Part shown: piece after piece, positions 18,652-27,529 of the stretch
Position numbering within the stretch: position 1 is the first letter of the stretch
How the letters are laid out: every line of letters starts with the position of its first letter
Source: Sphingomonas naasensis
Lineage (GTDB): Bacteria; Pseudomonadota; Alphaproteobacteria; Sphingomonadales; Sphingomonadaceae
Direction of reading: 5' to 3'
DNA length: 64,000 nucleotides
NCBI RefSeq assembly: GCF_004792695.1
Contig: NZ_SRXU01000004.1
Span: forward strand, 186,001 to 250,000
The notes under the pieces: model-generated
What the model was told of the DNA's origin: nothing
Databases searched by the model: none
The model's input: only the letters and a program-made list of their open reading frames with translations
Translations under genes and position numbers: made by a program

Positions 18652-19050
18652 ATGCTCGATCATACCGGCATTGTCGTCACCGATCTCGCGCTGGCGCGGC
18701 GCTTCTACGATGCGATCGCTGGCGCGCTCGGGCTCGCGACGATCAGCAACGGCCCCGAAAGCTTCCTGTTCGGCAAGAGCGCGGCCGAGCCGATCCCCTA
18801 TCTGTGGATCGGCACCCTGCGCCCCTCTTACTGGGTCGAGGGCTCGCGCGCCGGGATCAACCAGATGCATGTCGCCTTCCGCGCCGGGAGCGAGGCGATG
18901 GTGCAGGCCTTCCACGCCGCCGGGCTGGCGGCGGGCGGCCGCGACCATGGCCCGCCGGGACCGCGCGACGGGGTGCCGGGCTATTACGGCGCCTTCCTGC
19001 TCGATCCCGACGGGAACAACATCGAAGCCTGCTATCGCAGCAACTTCTAG
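18652..19050 (+). CDS. VOC-superfamily protein (glyoxalase-fold), 132 aa
   Basis: A single VOC module beginning MLDHTGIVVTDLALARRFYD and ending LLDPDGNNIEACYR. The metal ligands expected at His4, the central His of NQMHVAF and the terminal Glu of NNIEA are all visible. The size and the LRPSYWVEG / HVAFRAGSEAMVQAFH stretches match small stand-alone glyoxalase/bleomycin-resistance-like proteins. Substrate unknown. It converges on the GST gene, overlapping it by 4 bp, and is divergent from topA. Confidence 0.88.
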   Translation: MLDHTGIVVTDLALARRFYDAIAGALGLATISNGPESFLFGKSAAEPIPYLWIGTLRPSYWVEGSRAGINQMHVAFRAGSEAMVQAFHAAGLAAGGRDHGPPGPRDGVPGYYGAFLLDPDGNNIEACYRSNF

Positions 19051-19949
19051 GCGCCGGCCGCCTTCATGCGCGCGCGGATCGCGTCGATATCGGCGGCCGA
19101 ATGGCGCTCGGCGAGGCGGTACTCCTCGGGGCCCGAGCCGCGATTGACCAGCCGGCCGCGCTGCACCGGCTCGCGCGCGGCGACTTCGCCGGCCCAGCGG
19201 TTGAAATGGGTGTATTCATCGGTGTTGAGGAACTCGGCCGCGCCGGCATAGGCATCGCCGCGCGCCACGCCGCCATACCAGGGCCAGACCGCCATGTCGG
19301 CGATCGTATAGTCGTCGCCGGCGAGAAAGCGGTGCTCGGCGAGATGTGTGTCGAGCACGTGGAACTGGCGCTTCACTTCCATCGCATAGCGGTTGATCGC
19401 ATATTCGATCTTGAACGGCGCATAGACGTAGAAATGGCCGAAGCCGCCGCCGAGAAACGGCGCCGAGCCCATCTGCCACATCAGCCAGCTCAGCGTCCGC
19501 GCGCGCTTCGCCGGATCGCTCGGCAGGAACGCGCCGAACTTCTCGGCGAGATAGATCAGGATAGCGCCGCTCTCGAAGATCGGCAGCGCCGGATCGACCG
19601 AGCGATCGACGAGCGCGGGGATCTTCGAATTCGGATTGATTGCGACGAAGCCGCTGCCGAACTGGTCGCCCTGGCCAATATCGATCTTCCACGCGTCATA
19701 TTCGGCGCCGGCATGGCCCGCGGCGATCAGCTCCTCGAGCAGGATCGTCACTTTCTGGCCATTGGGGGTGCCCTGCGAATAGAGCTGGAGCGGATGCTTG
19801 CCGATCGGCAGATCCTTGTCGTGCGTCGCGCCCGAGACCGGGCGGTTGATGTTGGCGAACTGGCCGCCGCTCGGCTGCTCCCACGTCCAGACCTTGGGCG
19901 GCACATAACCGACGGGCTGGTTGAGGGCGGGATCGGGGGCGTCGGCCAT
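19047..19949 (-). CDS. yghU: YghU-type glutathione S-transferase / disulfide-bond reductase
   Basis: A 300-residue Nu-class GST. The N-terminal extension NQPVGYVPPKVWTWEQPSGG is a hallmark; a thioredoxin fold follows with SQGTPNGQKVTILLEEL, the cis-Pro motif NPNSKIPALVD and the GSH-binding ESGAILIYLAEKFG; the all-helical domain contains DDYTIADMAVWPWYGG. Nu-class enzymes bind two glutathiones and act as glutathionyl disulfide reductases or peroxidases. The ATG with an upstream GGAGACTCC was chosen over a longer open frame with no family similarity. Cytoplasmic. Confidence 0.93.
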   Translation of the reverse strand: MADAPDPALNQPVGYVPPKVWTWEQPSGGQFANINRPVSGATHDKDLPIGKHPLQLYSQGTPNGQKVTILLEELIAAGHAGAEYDAWKIDIGQGDQFGSGFVAINPNSKIPALVDRSVDPALPIFESGAILIYLAEKFGAFLPSDPAKRARTLSWLMWQMGSAPFLGGGFGHFYVYAPFKIEYAINRYAMEVKRQFHVLDTHLAEHRFLAGDDYTIADMAVWPWYGGVARGDAYAGAAEFLNTDEYTHFNRWAGEVAAREPVQRGRLVNRGSGPEEYRLAERHSAADIDAIRARMKAAGA

Positions 19950-20040
19950 TTGGAGTCTCCCTGGAAAGCAGGACGATTGCTGGCGACGATGTAGGCGGCA
20001 GCCGGCGCGGCGCCAGACCCGGCAGGGGGATGGTTTTGGT

Positions 20041-21123
20041 TTATCCCGCCAAACTCGTTCTGCCGCCGGCATGACGTTCGAGCCGCCCGGCGAGCTCGAG
20101 CTCGAGCAGCACCGTCTGGACCAGCGCCGGCGCCAGCCCCGACTGGCGGATCAGCTCGTCGACCGAGACCGGCACCGGGCCGAGCAGCGCGGTCACCGCG
20201 CGGCGATCGGCGTCGCTGGCGTCGTGCGGCGGCGGCCCTTCGAACGGGCGGACCGGGGCGCGGACGGCGCGCCGGTCGATCGGCCGCAGCATCTCGAGAA
20301 TGTCGTCGACCGACTGGACCAAAGTCGCGCCTTCGCGGATCAGCAGATTGCAGCCCTGCGCGCGCGGATCGAGCGGCGAGCCCGGCACCGCCATCACTTC
20401 GCGCCCCGCCTCGGCGGCGATGCGCGCGGTGATCAGCGAGCCCGAACGCGGCGCGGCCTCCACCACCACCGTTCCCGTCGCCAGCCCGGCGATGATCCGG
20501 TTGCGCGACGGGAAGAAGCGCGCGAGCGGCTCGGTGCCGGGCGGCTGCTCGGCGATCAGCAGCCCCTCGCGGGCGACGCGCTCCTGCAGCTCGGCATTCT
20601 CGGGCGGAAAGGCGACGTCGATCCCGCTGGCGATCACCCCGATCGTGCCGCCGGCTAGCGCGCCGATATGCGCGGCGGTGTCGATGCCGCGCGCCAGCCC
20701 CGACACCACCGTTACCCCCGCCTCGCCGAGCCCCAGCGCGAGCTGGCGCGCGAAGCGGCACGCCGCCGCCGATGCGTTGCGCGCGCCGACCATCGCCGCG
20801 CAATCGCCGGTGGCCAATGCGATCCGGCCGCGCACGATCAGCGCCGGCGGCGCGGTATCCAGCTCGGCGAGCAGCGGTGGATAGTCGTCATCGCCGAGGA
20901 ACAGATAGCGCGCGCCGAGCTTCTCGACCCGCGCGATCTCGCGCCGGACCGTGCCAGGATCGGCGATCGCCGGTGGGCGGCCGCCACCGCGCGCGGCGAG
21001 CATCGGCAATGCCTCGAGCGCCGCTTCGGCGCTGCCATAGCGGACGATCAGCTGGCGCCAGGTGACGGGTCCGACATTCGCCGAGCGCAACAGCCGCAGC
21101 CGTGCCTCGCGCGGATCGCTCAT
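20041..21123 (-). CDS. dprA: DNA-processing protein DprA (Smf)
   Basis: A 360-residue protein with a SAM-like N-terminal helical region, a Rossmann-like DprA core (about 80-285) and a C-terminal winged helix (about 295-350). Core hallmarks are VGARNAS, VVSGLARGIDTAAH, FPPENAELQERVA, PSRNRIIAGL and EAAPRSGSLITARIAAE. DprA loads RecA on incoming single-stranded DNA during natural transformation. The gene lies 21 bp downstream of plsY in the same direction; this pairing is common in alphaproteobacteria. No other competence gene is in the window. Confidence 0.95.
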   Translation of the reverse strand: MSDPREARLRLLRSANVGPVTWRQLIVRYGSAEAALEALPMLAARGGGRPPAIADPGTVRREIARVEKLGARYLFLGDDDYPPLLAELDTAPPALIVRGRIALATGDCAAMVGARNASAAACRFARQLALGLGEAGVTVVSGLARGIDTAAHIGALAGGTIGVIASGIDVAFPPENAELQERVAREGLLIAEQPPGTEPLARFFPSRNRIIAGLATGTVVVEAAPRSGSLITARIAAEAGREVMAVPGSPLDPRAQGCNLLIREGATLVQSVDDILEMLRPIDRRAVRAPVRPFEGPPPHDASDADRRAVTALLGPVPVSVDELIRQSGLAPALVQTVLLELELAGRLERHAGGRTSLAG

Positions 21124-21144
21124 GCGTTGCGCGCCGGGGGCGCG

Positions 21145-21729
21145 TCAGTCACGCTTCCTGCCGATGCGCGGCTCGGTGCCGCTGAGCAGCCGGTCGATAT
21201 TGTCGCGATGCTTCCACAGCACGATCAGCGCGAGCGCGAGGAGCAGCAGGACGAGGTCGATCCGGCCCCAGAAGGCGGCGCTGACCGGGGCGCTGATCGC
21301 CGCGGTGATTCCCGCCAGCGACGAGATGCGCAGCGCGGCGAGCAGCCCCAGCCACACCGCCGCATAGACGAGTCCCGACGGCCAGTGCAGCGCGACGACG
21401 ATCCCCATCAGCGTCGCCACGCCCTTGCCGCCGCGAAAGCGCAGCCAGACCGGGTAGCAATGGCCGATAAAGGCGGCCATGCCCGCGAGCACGGCGGTGC
21501 CCGGGAGCAGCCAATCGGCGAGCAGCACCGCGGCCGAGCCCTTGGCGAGATCGAGCAGCAGCGTCGCGGCGGCCAGCCCCTTGCGGCCGGTGCGCAGCAC
21601 ATTGGTCGCGCCGATATTGCCCGAGCCGATCTGGCGGAGGTCGCCGGCGCCGGCCATGCGGGTAAGCAGCACGCCAAACGGGATCGCGCCCAGCAGATAG
21701 CCGAGCAGGATCGCAGCTACGGACGGCAT
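21145..21729 (-). CDS. plsY: Glycerol-3-phosphate acyltransferase PlsY
   Basis: A 194-residue integral membrane enzyme with about five transmembrane helices and the three PlsY motifs: GSGNIGATNVLRTG (motif 1), GHCYPVWLRFRGGKGVAT (motif 2) and KHRDNIDRLLSGTEPRIG (motif 3). It transfers an acyl group from acyl-phosphate to glycerol-3-phosphate, the first step of phospholipid synthesis. The ATG giving MPSVAAILLGYLLGAIPFG was chosen; an upstream start would add a soluble, non-family extension. Divergent from murI. Confidence 0.95.
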   Translation of the reverse strand: MPSVAAILLGYLLGAIPFGVLLTRMAGAGDLRQIGSGNIGATNVLRTGRKGLAAATLLLDLAKGSAAVLLADWLLPGTAVLAGMAAFIGHCYPVWLRFRGGKGVATLMGIVVALHWPSGLVYAAVWLGLLAALRISSLAGITAAISAPVSAAFWGRIDLVLLLLALALIVLWKHRDNIDRLLSGTEPRIGRKRD

Positions 21730-21854
21730 CCAGACGATTTCGCTCGGCAAATCCAACCCCCAGTCGCGGCCAACATAAGCGCTGTCCGGCGGGGCGCAAC
21801 CACGGCCTGCGCGCATGGTTGACGGCGCCGCGGTCGGCCGCCATGCGCGCCGGC

Positions 21855-22652
21855 ATGGCCGATCGTCGCCCGATCCTCTTCTTCGATTCCGGTGTCGGCG
21901 GGCTCTCGGTGCTCGCGCCGACCGCGCGCCTCCTGCCGCAGGCGCCGCTCGTCTATGTCGCCGATTCGGCGGGTTTTCCCTATGGCACGCGCAGCGAGGC
22001 CGAAATCGCCGCGCGGGTTCCGGCGCTGCTCGGGCGGCTGGCCGAGCGCTACGATCCGCGGCTGATCGTGATCGCCTGCAACACCGCCTCGACGATCGCG
22101 CTCCAGCATGTCCGCGCCGCGCTCGACGTGCCGATCGTCGGCACCGTGCCGGCGATCAAGCCCGCGGCGGCGCTCAGCCGCACCCGCGTCATCGGCGTGC
22201 TCGGTACCGAGGCGACGGTGCGCCAGCCCTATGTCGACGATCTCGCGGCGCGCTTCGCCGCCGATTGCGTCGTGCTGCGCCACGGCTCGGCCGAGCTCGT
22301 CGCCATCGCCGAGGCGGCGCTCGGCGGCGAAGCCCCCGCCGTGGCGGCGGTGGCCGAGACGCTGCGCGGCCTGACCGGGCAGCCGCGCGGCGAGGAGATC
22401 GACGTGATCGTCAATGCGTGCACCCATTTCCCGCTGCTCGAGGACGCGCTCCGCGCCGCGACGGGAAACCGGGTCGAGTTCGTCGATGGGGGGCCGGGCA
22501 TCGCGCGGCGGATCGCGCATCTCACCGAGGGCCAGCAATGGCCGGCGGAGCCTGTCCCCGGCCGCGCGGTCTTCACCGCGCGAAGCGCGCGCACCGAAGC
22601 CCTGGTGCCCGCGCTGGCGCGCTATGGCCTCGTGGAAATCGAGGGCCTCTAG
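21855..22652 (+). CDS. murI: Glutamate racemase
   Basis: A 265-residue Asp/Glu racemase family enzyme. FFDSGVGGLSVL carries the conserved Asp and Ser, IACNTAST the first catalytic Cys and VNACTHFPLL the second; VADSAGFPYG and GTVPAIKPA are also typical. It supplies D-glutamate for peptidoglycan. In-frame ATGs exist 4 and 12 codons upstream; MADRRPILFFDSGVGG best fits the family start. It overlaps by 4 bp the convergent small gene that follows. Confidence 0.95.
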   Translation: MADRRPILFFDSGVGGLSVLAPTARLLPQAPLVYVADSAGFPYGTRSEAEIAARVPALLGRLAERYDPRLIVIACNTASTIALQHVRAALDVPIVGTVPAIKPAAALSRTRVIGVLGTEATVRQPYVDDLAARFAADCVVLRHGSAELVAIAEAALGGEAPAVAAVAETLRGLTGQPRGEEIDVIVNACTHFPLLEDALRAATGNRVEFVDGGPGIARRIAHLTEGQQWPAEPVPGRAVFTARSARTEALVPALARYGLVEIEGL

Positions 22653-22822
22653 CCCTGCATCGCGGGCGCGACGGTGGAATTCTGCAAGGTCGAGTAGCGC
22701 TCGGCCATCTCGAGATGGACGCGCCTGGCAATCGAATCGTCGGTGCGGGCGGCGTGCTCGCGTTCCTGTCGTTCGCGTCGCTGGAAATATTCGATATCCG
22801 GGCTGTTGATGTGTTCGCTCAT
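22649..22822 (-). CDS. Small charged hypothetical protein, 57 aa
   Basis: Starts MSEHINSPDIEYFQRREREE-like and continues RTDDSIARRVHLEMAERYS. It is mostly helical, arginine/glutamate-rich and without hydrophobic stretches. Short proteins with an ARR.HLEMA.RY core are common in sphingomonads, to my knowledge without assigned function. An ATG five codons upstream is also possible. The 256 bp between its start and hemA form a divergent regulatory region with an FNR-like site. Confidence 0.65.
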   Translation of the reverse strand: MSEHINSPDIEYFQRRERQEREHAARTDDSIARRVHLEMAERYSTLQNSTVAPAMQG

Positions 22823-22958
22823 CTGACGCTCCATCACACAAGCGGGAGCACGAATTGTCTCTCAGTCGCGGACTTGCTTGCGACTCGGGGTCGCCCGCGA
22901 TGCCACGATCATAGCAGTTCGATCTTCGCGCGATCATGATGCGGATCAGGATTTGCCT

Positions 22959-22972
22959 GTGAGCTGGATCAA
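22959..22972. promoter_or_regulatory. FNR/FixK-like site (8 of 10 positions), divergent hemA region
   Basis: GTGAGCTGGATCAA matches the TTGAT-N4-ATCAA consensus in eight of ten fixed positions, with one half-site perfect. It lies about 113 bp upstream of the hemA start and about 143 bp upstream of the oppositely transcribed 57-aa gene. In several alphaproteobacteria hemA is under FNR-type control, which makes the site plausible. The rest of the 22823-23078 gap holds no recognisable gene. Confidence 0.4.
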
Positions 22973-23078
22973 GCGCATTTTGGCGCGGGCGGGCATGCAG
23001 CGGGGGCATTGATGTGAGACATTTTGTCGCGGTTGCACGACTGGAAATCGGCGGATTTTGAGGTTAGGGGAGGCTCCC

Positions 23079-24323
23079 ATGCGCATCGAGGACAGCCCTT
23101 CGCCCGCCGTCGACTATTCGCGAGTCTTCTCGTCGGCGATCGATCGGCTGCACGCCGAGGGCCGCTATCGCGTGTTCATCGATATCCTGCGCAACAAGGG
23201 CGCCTATCCCAACGCGCGCTGCTTCGCCGGGCATAACGGGCCGAAGCCGATCACCGTCTGGTGCTCTAACGACTATCTCGCCATGGGCCAGCACCCCGCG
23301 GTGATCGCGGCGATGGAAGAGGCGCTCCACGATGTCGGCGCCGGCTCGGGCGGCACGCGCAACATCGGCGGCAACACCCATTACCATATCGAGCTCGAGC
23401 ACGAGCTCGCCGATCTGCACGGCAAGGAAGGCGCGCTGCTCTTCACCTCGGGCTATGTGTCGAACGAGGCGACGCTCTCGACGCTCGCCAAGCTGATGCC
23501 GGGCTGCATCGTCTATTCGGACGAGCTCAACCACGCCTCGATGATCGCCGGCATTCGCAATTCGGGCTGCGAGAAGCGCGTTTTCCGCCACAATGATCTC
23601 GCGCATCTCGAGGCGCTGCTCGCCGCCGACGACCCCGGGGCGCCCAAGCTGATCGCGTTCGAGAGCGTCTATTCGATGGACGCGGATATCGCGCCGATCG
23701 CCGAGATCTGCGACCTCGCCGACAAGTACAATGCGCTGACCTATCTCGACGAGGTCCATGCCGTCGGCATGTACGGCGCGCGCGGCGGCGGGATTTCGGA
23801 GCGCGACTCGGTTGCCGGTCGCATCACGATCATCGAGGGCACGCTCGGCAAGGCGTTCGGCGTGATGGGCGGCTATATCGCCGCCGATCAGATGATCATC
23901 GACGTGATCCGCAGCTATGCGCCGGGCTTCATCTTCACCACCTCGCTCTCGCCGGTGCTCGTCGCCGGCGCGCTGGCGAGCGTCAAGCACCTCAAGGCGT
24001 CGACCGTGGAGCGCGACGGCCAGCAGGCGGCGGCGGCGAAGCTCAAGGCATTGATGGCCGGGGCGGGGTTGCCGGTGCTGCCCTCGACCACGCACATCGT
24101 GCCGCTGATGGTCGGCGATCCGGTCAAGGCCAAGAAGATCAGCGACGTGCTGCTCGCCGAGTACGGCGTCTATGTTCAGCCGATCAACTATCCGACCGTG
24201 CCGCGCGGCACCGAGCGGCTGCGCTTCACGCCCGGCCCGGCGCATGACGAGGCGATGATGCGCGAGCTCGTCGACGCGCTGGTCGAGATCTGGGGCCGGC
24301 TGGAGCTCCGGCTCGCGGCCTGA
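23079..24323 (+). CDS. hemA: 5-aminolevulinate synthase
   Basis: A 414-residue alpha-oxoamine synthase. The PLP Lys258 is in [55 protein letters not shown] and TTSLSP are hallmark stretches. It condenses glycine with succinyl-CoA to 5-aminolevulinate, the C4 (Shemin) entry to tetrapyrroles that is typical of alphaproteobacteria. MRIEDSPSP with GGGGAGG upstream is taken as the start. Regulation by oxygen is suggested by the FNR-like site upstream. Confidence 0.96.
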   Translation: MRIEDSPSPAVDYSRVFSSAIDRLHAEGRYRVFIDILRNKGAYPNARCFAGHNGPKPITVWCSNDYLAMGQHPAVIAAMEEALHDVGAGSGGTRNIGGNTHYHIELEHELADLHGKEGALLFTSGYVSNEATLSTLAKLMPGCIVYSDELNHASMIAGIRNSGCEKRVFRHNDLAHLEALLAADDPGAPKLIAFESVYSMDADIAPIAEICDLADKYNALTYLDEVHAVGMYGARGGGISERDSVAGRITIIEGTLGKAFGVMGGYIAADQMIIDVIRSYAPGFIFTTSLSPVLVAGALASVKHLKASTVERDGQQAAAAKLKALMAGAGLPVLPSTTHIVPLMVGDPVKAKKISDVLLAEYGVYVQPINYPTVPRGTERLRFTPGPAHDEAMMRELVDALVEIWGRLELRLAA

Positions 24324-24327
24324 AGCC

Positions 24328-24933
24328 TTGGCCGCGCACCTGCCCGGCCCCGAAGTCACCCACGATCTCTATCTCCATATCCGCGTGATCATCAGCATCG
24401 TGCTGGGGATCGCGATCACCCGCATCCTCGCCGGACTGGCCAGGTTCGTCCAGCATCCCGGCAAGCTCAAAGTCTATCCGGTCCACCTGCTCTGGGCGCT
24501 GATCGTGCTGATCGCGTCGATCCATTTCTGGTGGTGGGAATTCGGGCTCGCGGCGGTGACGCGCTGGCGCTTCGAGCTGTTCCTGTTCGTGCTGTTCTAC
24601 GCCTTCCAGTTCGCGCTGATGGCGAACATCCTCTTCCCCGACGATCTCGAGGAATATGACGGCTATCAGGATTACTTCCTGTCGCGCCGGAAATGGTTCT
24701 TCGGGCTGCTGATCGTGTCGATGCTCACCGACTGGTTCGATACCGCGATCAAGGGCCATGCCTATCTGGCGAGCTTCGGCGTCGAATATCCGCTGCGCAT
24801 CGCCGGCACGATCATGCTCGCGCTGGTCGCGATGCGTACCCGCAACCAGCGCTTCCAGCTGGTCTTCGCCTTGCTCTATCTCGCTTATTACGTCTCGTGG
24901 ATCGTCCGCGTGTACGATCCCGGGCGCGGCTAG
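24328..24933 (+). CDS. Hypothetical integral membrane protein, about five TM segments
   Basis: About 200 residues with hydrophobic segments near 17-36, 52-72, 81-100, 124-142 and 160-195. A run IHFWWWEFGL stands out between helices two and three. The proposed start is TTG, four bases after the hemA stop; no ATG or GTG gives a sensible N-terminus nearby, so the start is uncertain. I recognise no family. Its direct position behind hemA implies co-transcription, while its 3' end overlaps btaB by 4 bp on the other strand. Confidence 0.7.
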   Translation: MAAHLPGPEVTHDLYLHIRVIISIVLGIAITRILAGLARFVQHPGKLKVYPVHLLWALIVLIASIHFWWWEFGLAAVTRWRFELFLFVLFYAFQFALMANILFPDDLEEYDGYQDYFLSRRKWFFGLLIVSMLTDWFDTAIKGHAYLASFGVEYPLRIAGTIMLALVAMRTRNQRFQLVFALLYLAYYVSWIVRVYDPGRG

Positions 24934-25586
24934 CGGCGTTCCAGCACCGCGCTCCATGCATAGCCGCGATAGAGCGGAGTGAATTTGAGCGTCAGCCCAT
25001 GGTCCTCGGCGACGCGTTTGAGCACCGCCGGCAATTCGCGGCGCGGACAGACGTGGAAGTCGTTGAGCGATTTGAAGTGGAGCCGCTTGAGCAGCGCGGG
25101 CAGCCGCTCATACTGGCCGAAATCGACGATGTGCAGGCCGCCCCCCGGCGCGAGGCTCGCGGCGCTCCGCTCGATCGCTTCCTGCCAAGGCGGGATCATC
25201 GACAGCGTGTAGCTCATGAAGACGCGGTCGACCTGCTCCAGCCGGAAGAGCTGCGCGGTGTCGAAGGTCCCGGCATCGCCCTGGGCGAGGGTGATACGAT
25301 CGGAGAGCCCGGTGCGCGCGACCGATTTGCGCGCGGTCGCGAGCATTGCCTCGCTGATGTCGAAGCCGTGAAAGCGCGCATCGGGCCACGCCTTCGCCGC
25401 GACGATCAGGTTACGCGCGGTGCCGCAGCCGACCTCGACCACGGTTCCGCCCGGCGGCGGCGCGAGATTGCGGATCAGCTGGTCGCGCCCCACCAGGTAG
25501 AATTTGCGGGTGAGGTCGTAGAAGTGACGATGGAGCGCATAGACATCGTCCATCAGCGCCCGCTGGTCGTGCGCCATCGCGGTCAT
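24930..25586 (-). CDS. btaB: Betaine-lipid synthase subunit BtaB (DGHS N-methyltransferase)
   Basis: A 218-residue class I SAM methyltransferase with motif I VVEVGCGTARNL (about 49-60), HGFDISEAML and the post-motif SYTLSMIPPW. In the Rhodobacter BtaB pathway the enzyme adds three methyl groups to diacylglycerylhomoserine, giving the phosphorus-free lipid DGTS. The assignment rests on the fold and above all on its position: the start overlaps the btaA stop as ATGA. An upstream ATG would add 33 residues lying inside btaA and was rejected. Inner-membrane-associated. Confidence 0.87.
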   Translation of the reverse strand: MTAMAHDQRALMDDVYALHRHFYDLTRKFYLVGRDQLIRNLAPPPGGTVVEVGCGTARNLIVAAKAWPDARFHGFDISEAMLATARKSVARTGLSDRITLAQGDAGTFDTAQLFRLEQVDRVFMSYTLSMIPPWQEAIERSAASLAPGGGLHIVDFGQYERLPALLKRLHFKSLNDFHVCPRRELPAVLKRVAEDHGLTLKFTPLYRGYAWSAVLERR

Positions 25587-26827
25587 GCGTGCGGCCTCAG
25601 CGTCCAGAGATGCGTCGCGCCATAGACCGACGAACGATCGCGCTGCGACCAGTCGTCGCGCGTCGCCGCATCGGCATATTCCCATTGATCGAGGATCGTC
25701 GCGGGCACATGGCCCGCCACCACGTCCGGCGCCGCCGCAGTGCGATAGAGCACGCGCGCGCCCGGCTTCGCGGTGCGGGTGATCTCGCTCCAGATCCGGG
25801 TGAGCTGCGCGTCGGTCATCCAGTCCTGCGCGTCGAGCAGGATGTAGCGATCGAGCGATTGCGCCGGCATGCTCTCCAGATAATCGGCATAGTTGGTGTG
25901 CCGCACCTCGACGCGGTCGGCGCGGTCGCGCACCGCGTCATGGTTTGCAGCCTGCAGATAGGGCGGCAGCGGCGCGTCCGCGTGCTTGCCATAGGCCCGG
26001 CCGAACGCCTGCCACGCGTAGAAATTGTCCTTGATGTCGAAATCGCAGGCGAGCTTGCGCAGCCGGCTGCGCAGCGCGCCGGTGATGCCCTGCGCGTCGT
26101 CGATCTTGAGCAGGTCATATTGCGCCGGCGGGATGCCGAAGCCGAACAGCGCGGCGGGCTGATCGACCAGCCAGCGCAGGAACTTCTTCTCGAAAAACGG
26201 CGCGTAGCGCGTCTCGAAGATCGCGCGCTGCTCCTCGATCGTCTGCGCCTTGAGGATCTCGCGCGCGTCGATGCCGTAGAGCCGCCCGAGGAAATGGACG
26301 AAGCCGATCAGCTTGCCGAGCAGGCCCTGCCGGTAGAATCCCGTCGCGAAGCCCGAGATGCGGCGGCGTCCGCGCAGATCGCGGCCCTCCCAATAGGCGC
26401 GGGTCGCCGCGTCGAGATGCGGGCGCAGATACCGTTCGTACAGCGCGATGTTGTCGGCGCGGTCGGCCTCGGCGAAGAACGCACGGAAGCTCGCATAATC
26501 GGGCAGATGCAACGCCGCCGCCTGTTTGAGCTTGTTGAGCGCGACATGCGCGGGATTGAGGTCGACCGCGGTGATCCGCTTCGGGTCGGCGGTCAGATAG
26601 GAGAAGACGTTGCAGCCGCCCGATGCGATCGCGACGACATGGCTGTCGGGGGTGATCTCCAGCGCCTCCATGTCGACCACCGGGTCTTCCCAGATCTGGG
26701 CATAGACCAGCCCGCGAAACGCGAAGGTGAAGGCGCGCTCGAGCAGCCCTTCCTTGCTGAGATGTTCGTGGCGGTGGACCGCGCCTCGGACGGCGCCGTT
26801 CTTTGGCGTCTTGGCAAGAGTTCCCAT
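25583..26827 (-). CDS. btaA: Betaine-lipid synthase subunit BtaA (AdoMet:diacylglycerol 3-amino-3-carboxypropyltransferase)
   Basis: A 414-residue DUF3419-family protein. Hallmarks are FRGLVYAQIWEDPVVDMEAL, the SAM-binding AIASGGCNVFSYL with AVDLNPAHVALNKLK, and YILLDAQDWM near the C-terminus. In Rhodobacter sphaeroides BtaA moves the aminocarboxypropyl group of SAM onto diacylglycerol, the first step in making DGTS; the lipid replaces phospholipids under phosphate limitation. Together with btaB it forms a complete two-gene pathway. A weak PhoB-box-like sequence lies 66 bp upstream of the ATG. Confidence 0.92.
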   Translation of the reverse strand: MGTLAKTPKNGAVRGAVHRHEHLSKEGLLERAFTFAFRGLVYAQIWEDPVVDMEALEITPDSHVVAIASGGCNVFSYLTADPKRITAVDLNPAHVALNKLKQAAALHLPDYASFRAFFAEADRADNIALYERYLRPHLDAATRAYWEGRDLRGRRRISGFATGFYRQGLLGKLIGFVHFLGRLYGIDAREILKAQTIEEQRAIFETRYAPFFEKKFLRWLVDQPAALFGFGIPPAQYDLLKIDDAQGITGALRSRLRKLACDFDIKDNFYAWQAFGRAYGKHADAPLPPYLQAANHDAVRDRADRVEVRHTNYADYLESMPAQSLDRYILLDAQDWMTDAQLTRIWSEITRTAKPGARVLYRTAAAPDVVAGHVPATILDQWEYADAATRDDWSQRDRSSVYGATHLWTLRPHA

Positions 26828-26892
26828 GGCCGGACTCCAGATGCGCGCCGTCGGGTCTGCCCGGCGGCTCGCGCATCTGCTAGCCCGACCAT

Positions 26893-26910
26893 GTGACAGC
26901 TGCCGGTCAG
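26893..26910 (-). promoter_or_regulatory. Weak Pho-box-like sequence upstream of btaA
   Basis: Read on the minus strand, CTGACCG-N4-CTGTCAC resembles the two 7-bp direct repeats of a PhoB site (CTGTCAT-N4-CTGTCAT). The second half matches at 6 of 7 positions, the first at only 4 of 7. Spacing fits. It is listed because btaAB genes are phosphate-controlled elsewhere, but the match alone would not be convincing. Confidence 0.25.
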
Positions 26911-26915
26911 TCAGG

Positions 26916-27479
26916 TCACTGTTTCGTGACGCTGCCGACCTCGGGCCAGTCGGTGTCGCCGACGCGGCTGAGCGTCATCTCGAAGATCCGCCGCGGCGGC
27001 TGGCCGGGGGCAACATAGTCGCCGGTCTCGGTCCATTTGCCGCCCGCGAAGCTGGCGACGTAGCGAATCGTCGCGGGCCCCGCGGGAACCTCCCACGTCC
27101 AGCCGGTGTCGGTCAGCGTCAGCTGGAAGCGGCCGCTGCGGCCCTGCGCGTGGCTGCTCATCCAATAGCTCTGGGTCGCGGCGTCGTACGAGATCGCGCC
27201 GAACGCGTGAAAGCCGACCTTGCCGTCCGCCATATAGGCCTTGCCCTCGACCAGCGTCAGCGTGCCGTCGAGGAAGCTGCCGACGCGCTCGGTCTGGGTC
27301 ATGCGGATCTCGCCGCGCGGCGTCGTGCTCGTCGCCGGGCCGCGCCAGATGCCGAGCATCGCCGCGAGCTTCGCCATCGCCGCCTGCTGCGCCGCGATCG
27401 TCGCCATGTCGGCCGCCTGCGCCTGCGCCGCCGCCGGAACCCCCAGTGCCAGCGCGCAAACCACTATCATCGTCTTCAT
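26916..27479 (-). CDS. Secreted hypothetical protein, 187 aa
   Basis: A clean signal peptide (MKTMIVVCALALGVPAAAQAQA) leads into a helical stretch and then a beta-rich domain of about 140 residues with LGIWRGPATSTT, SFLDGTLTLVEGKAY and TIRYVASFAGGKWTETGDY. The layout resembles DUF1579-like or lipocalin-type domains that start from a short WxG motif. Ligand and function are unknown. Likely periplasmic. It is divergent from the LytTR gene, whose start lies 50 bp away. Confidence 0.7.
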   Translation of the reverse strand: MKTMIVVCALALGVPAAAQAQAADMATIAAQQAAMAKLAAMLGIWRGPATSTTPRGEIRMTQTERVGSFLDGTLTLVEGKAYMADGKVGFHAFGAISYDAATQSYWMSSHAQGRSGRFQLTLTDTGWTWEVPAGPATIRYVASFAGGKWTETGDYVAPGQPPRRIFEMTLSRVGDTDWPEVGSVTKQ

Positions 27480-27529
27480 CGCATCGTCCCCGTTGCTCGA
27501 TCGGGTGCGCAGTGGCAGCCTTTCCGCCA

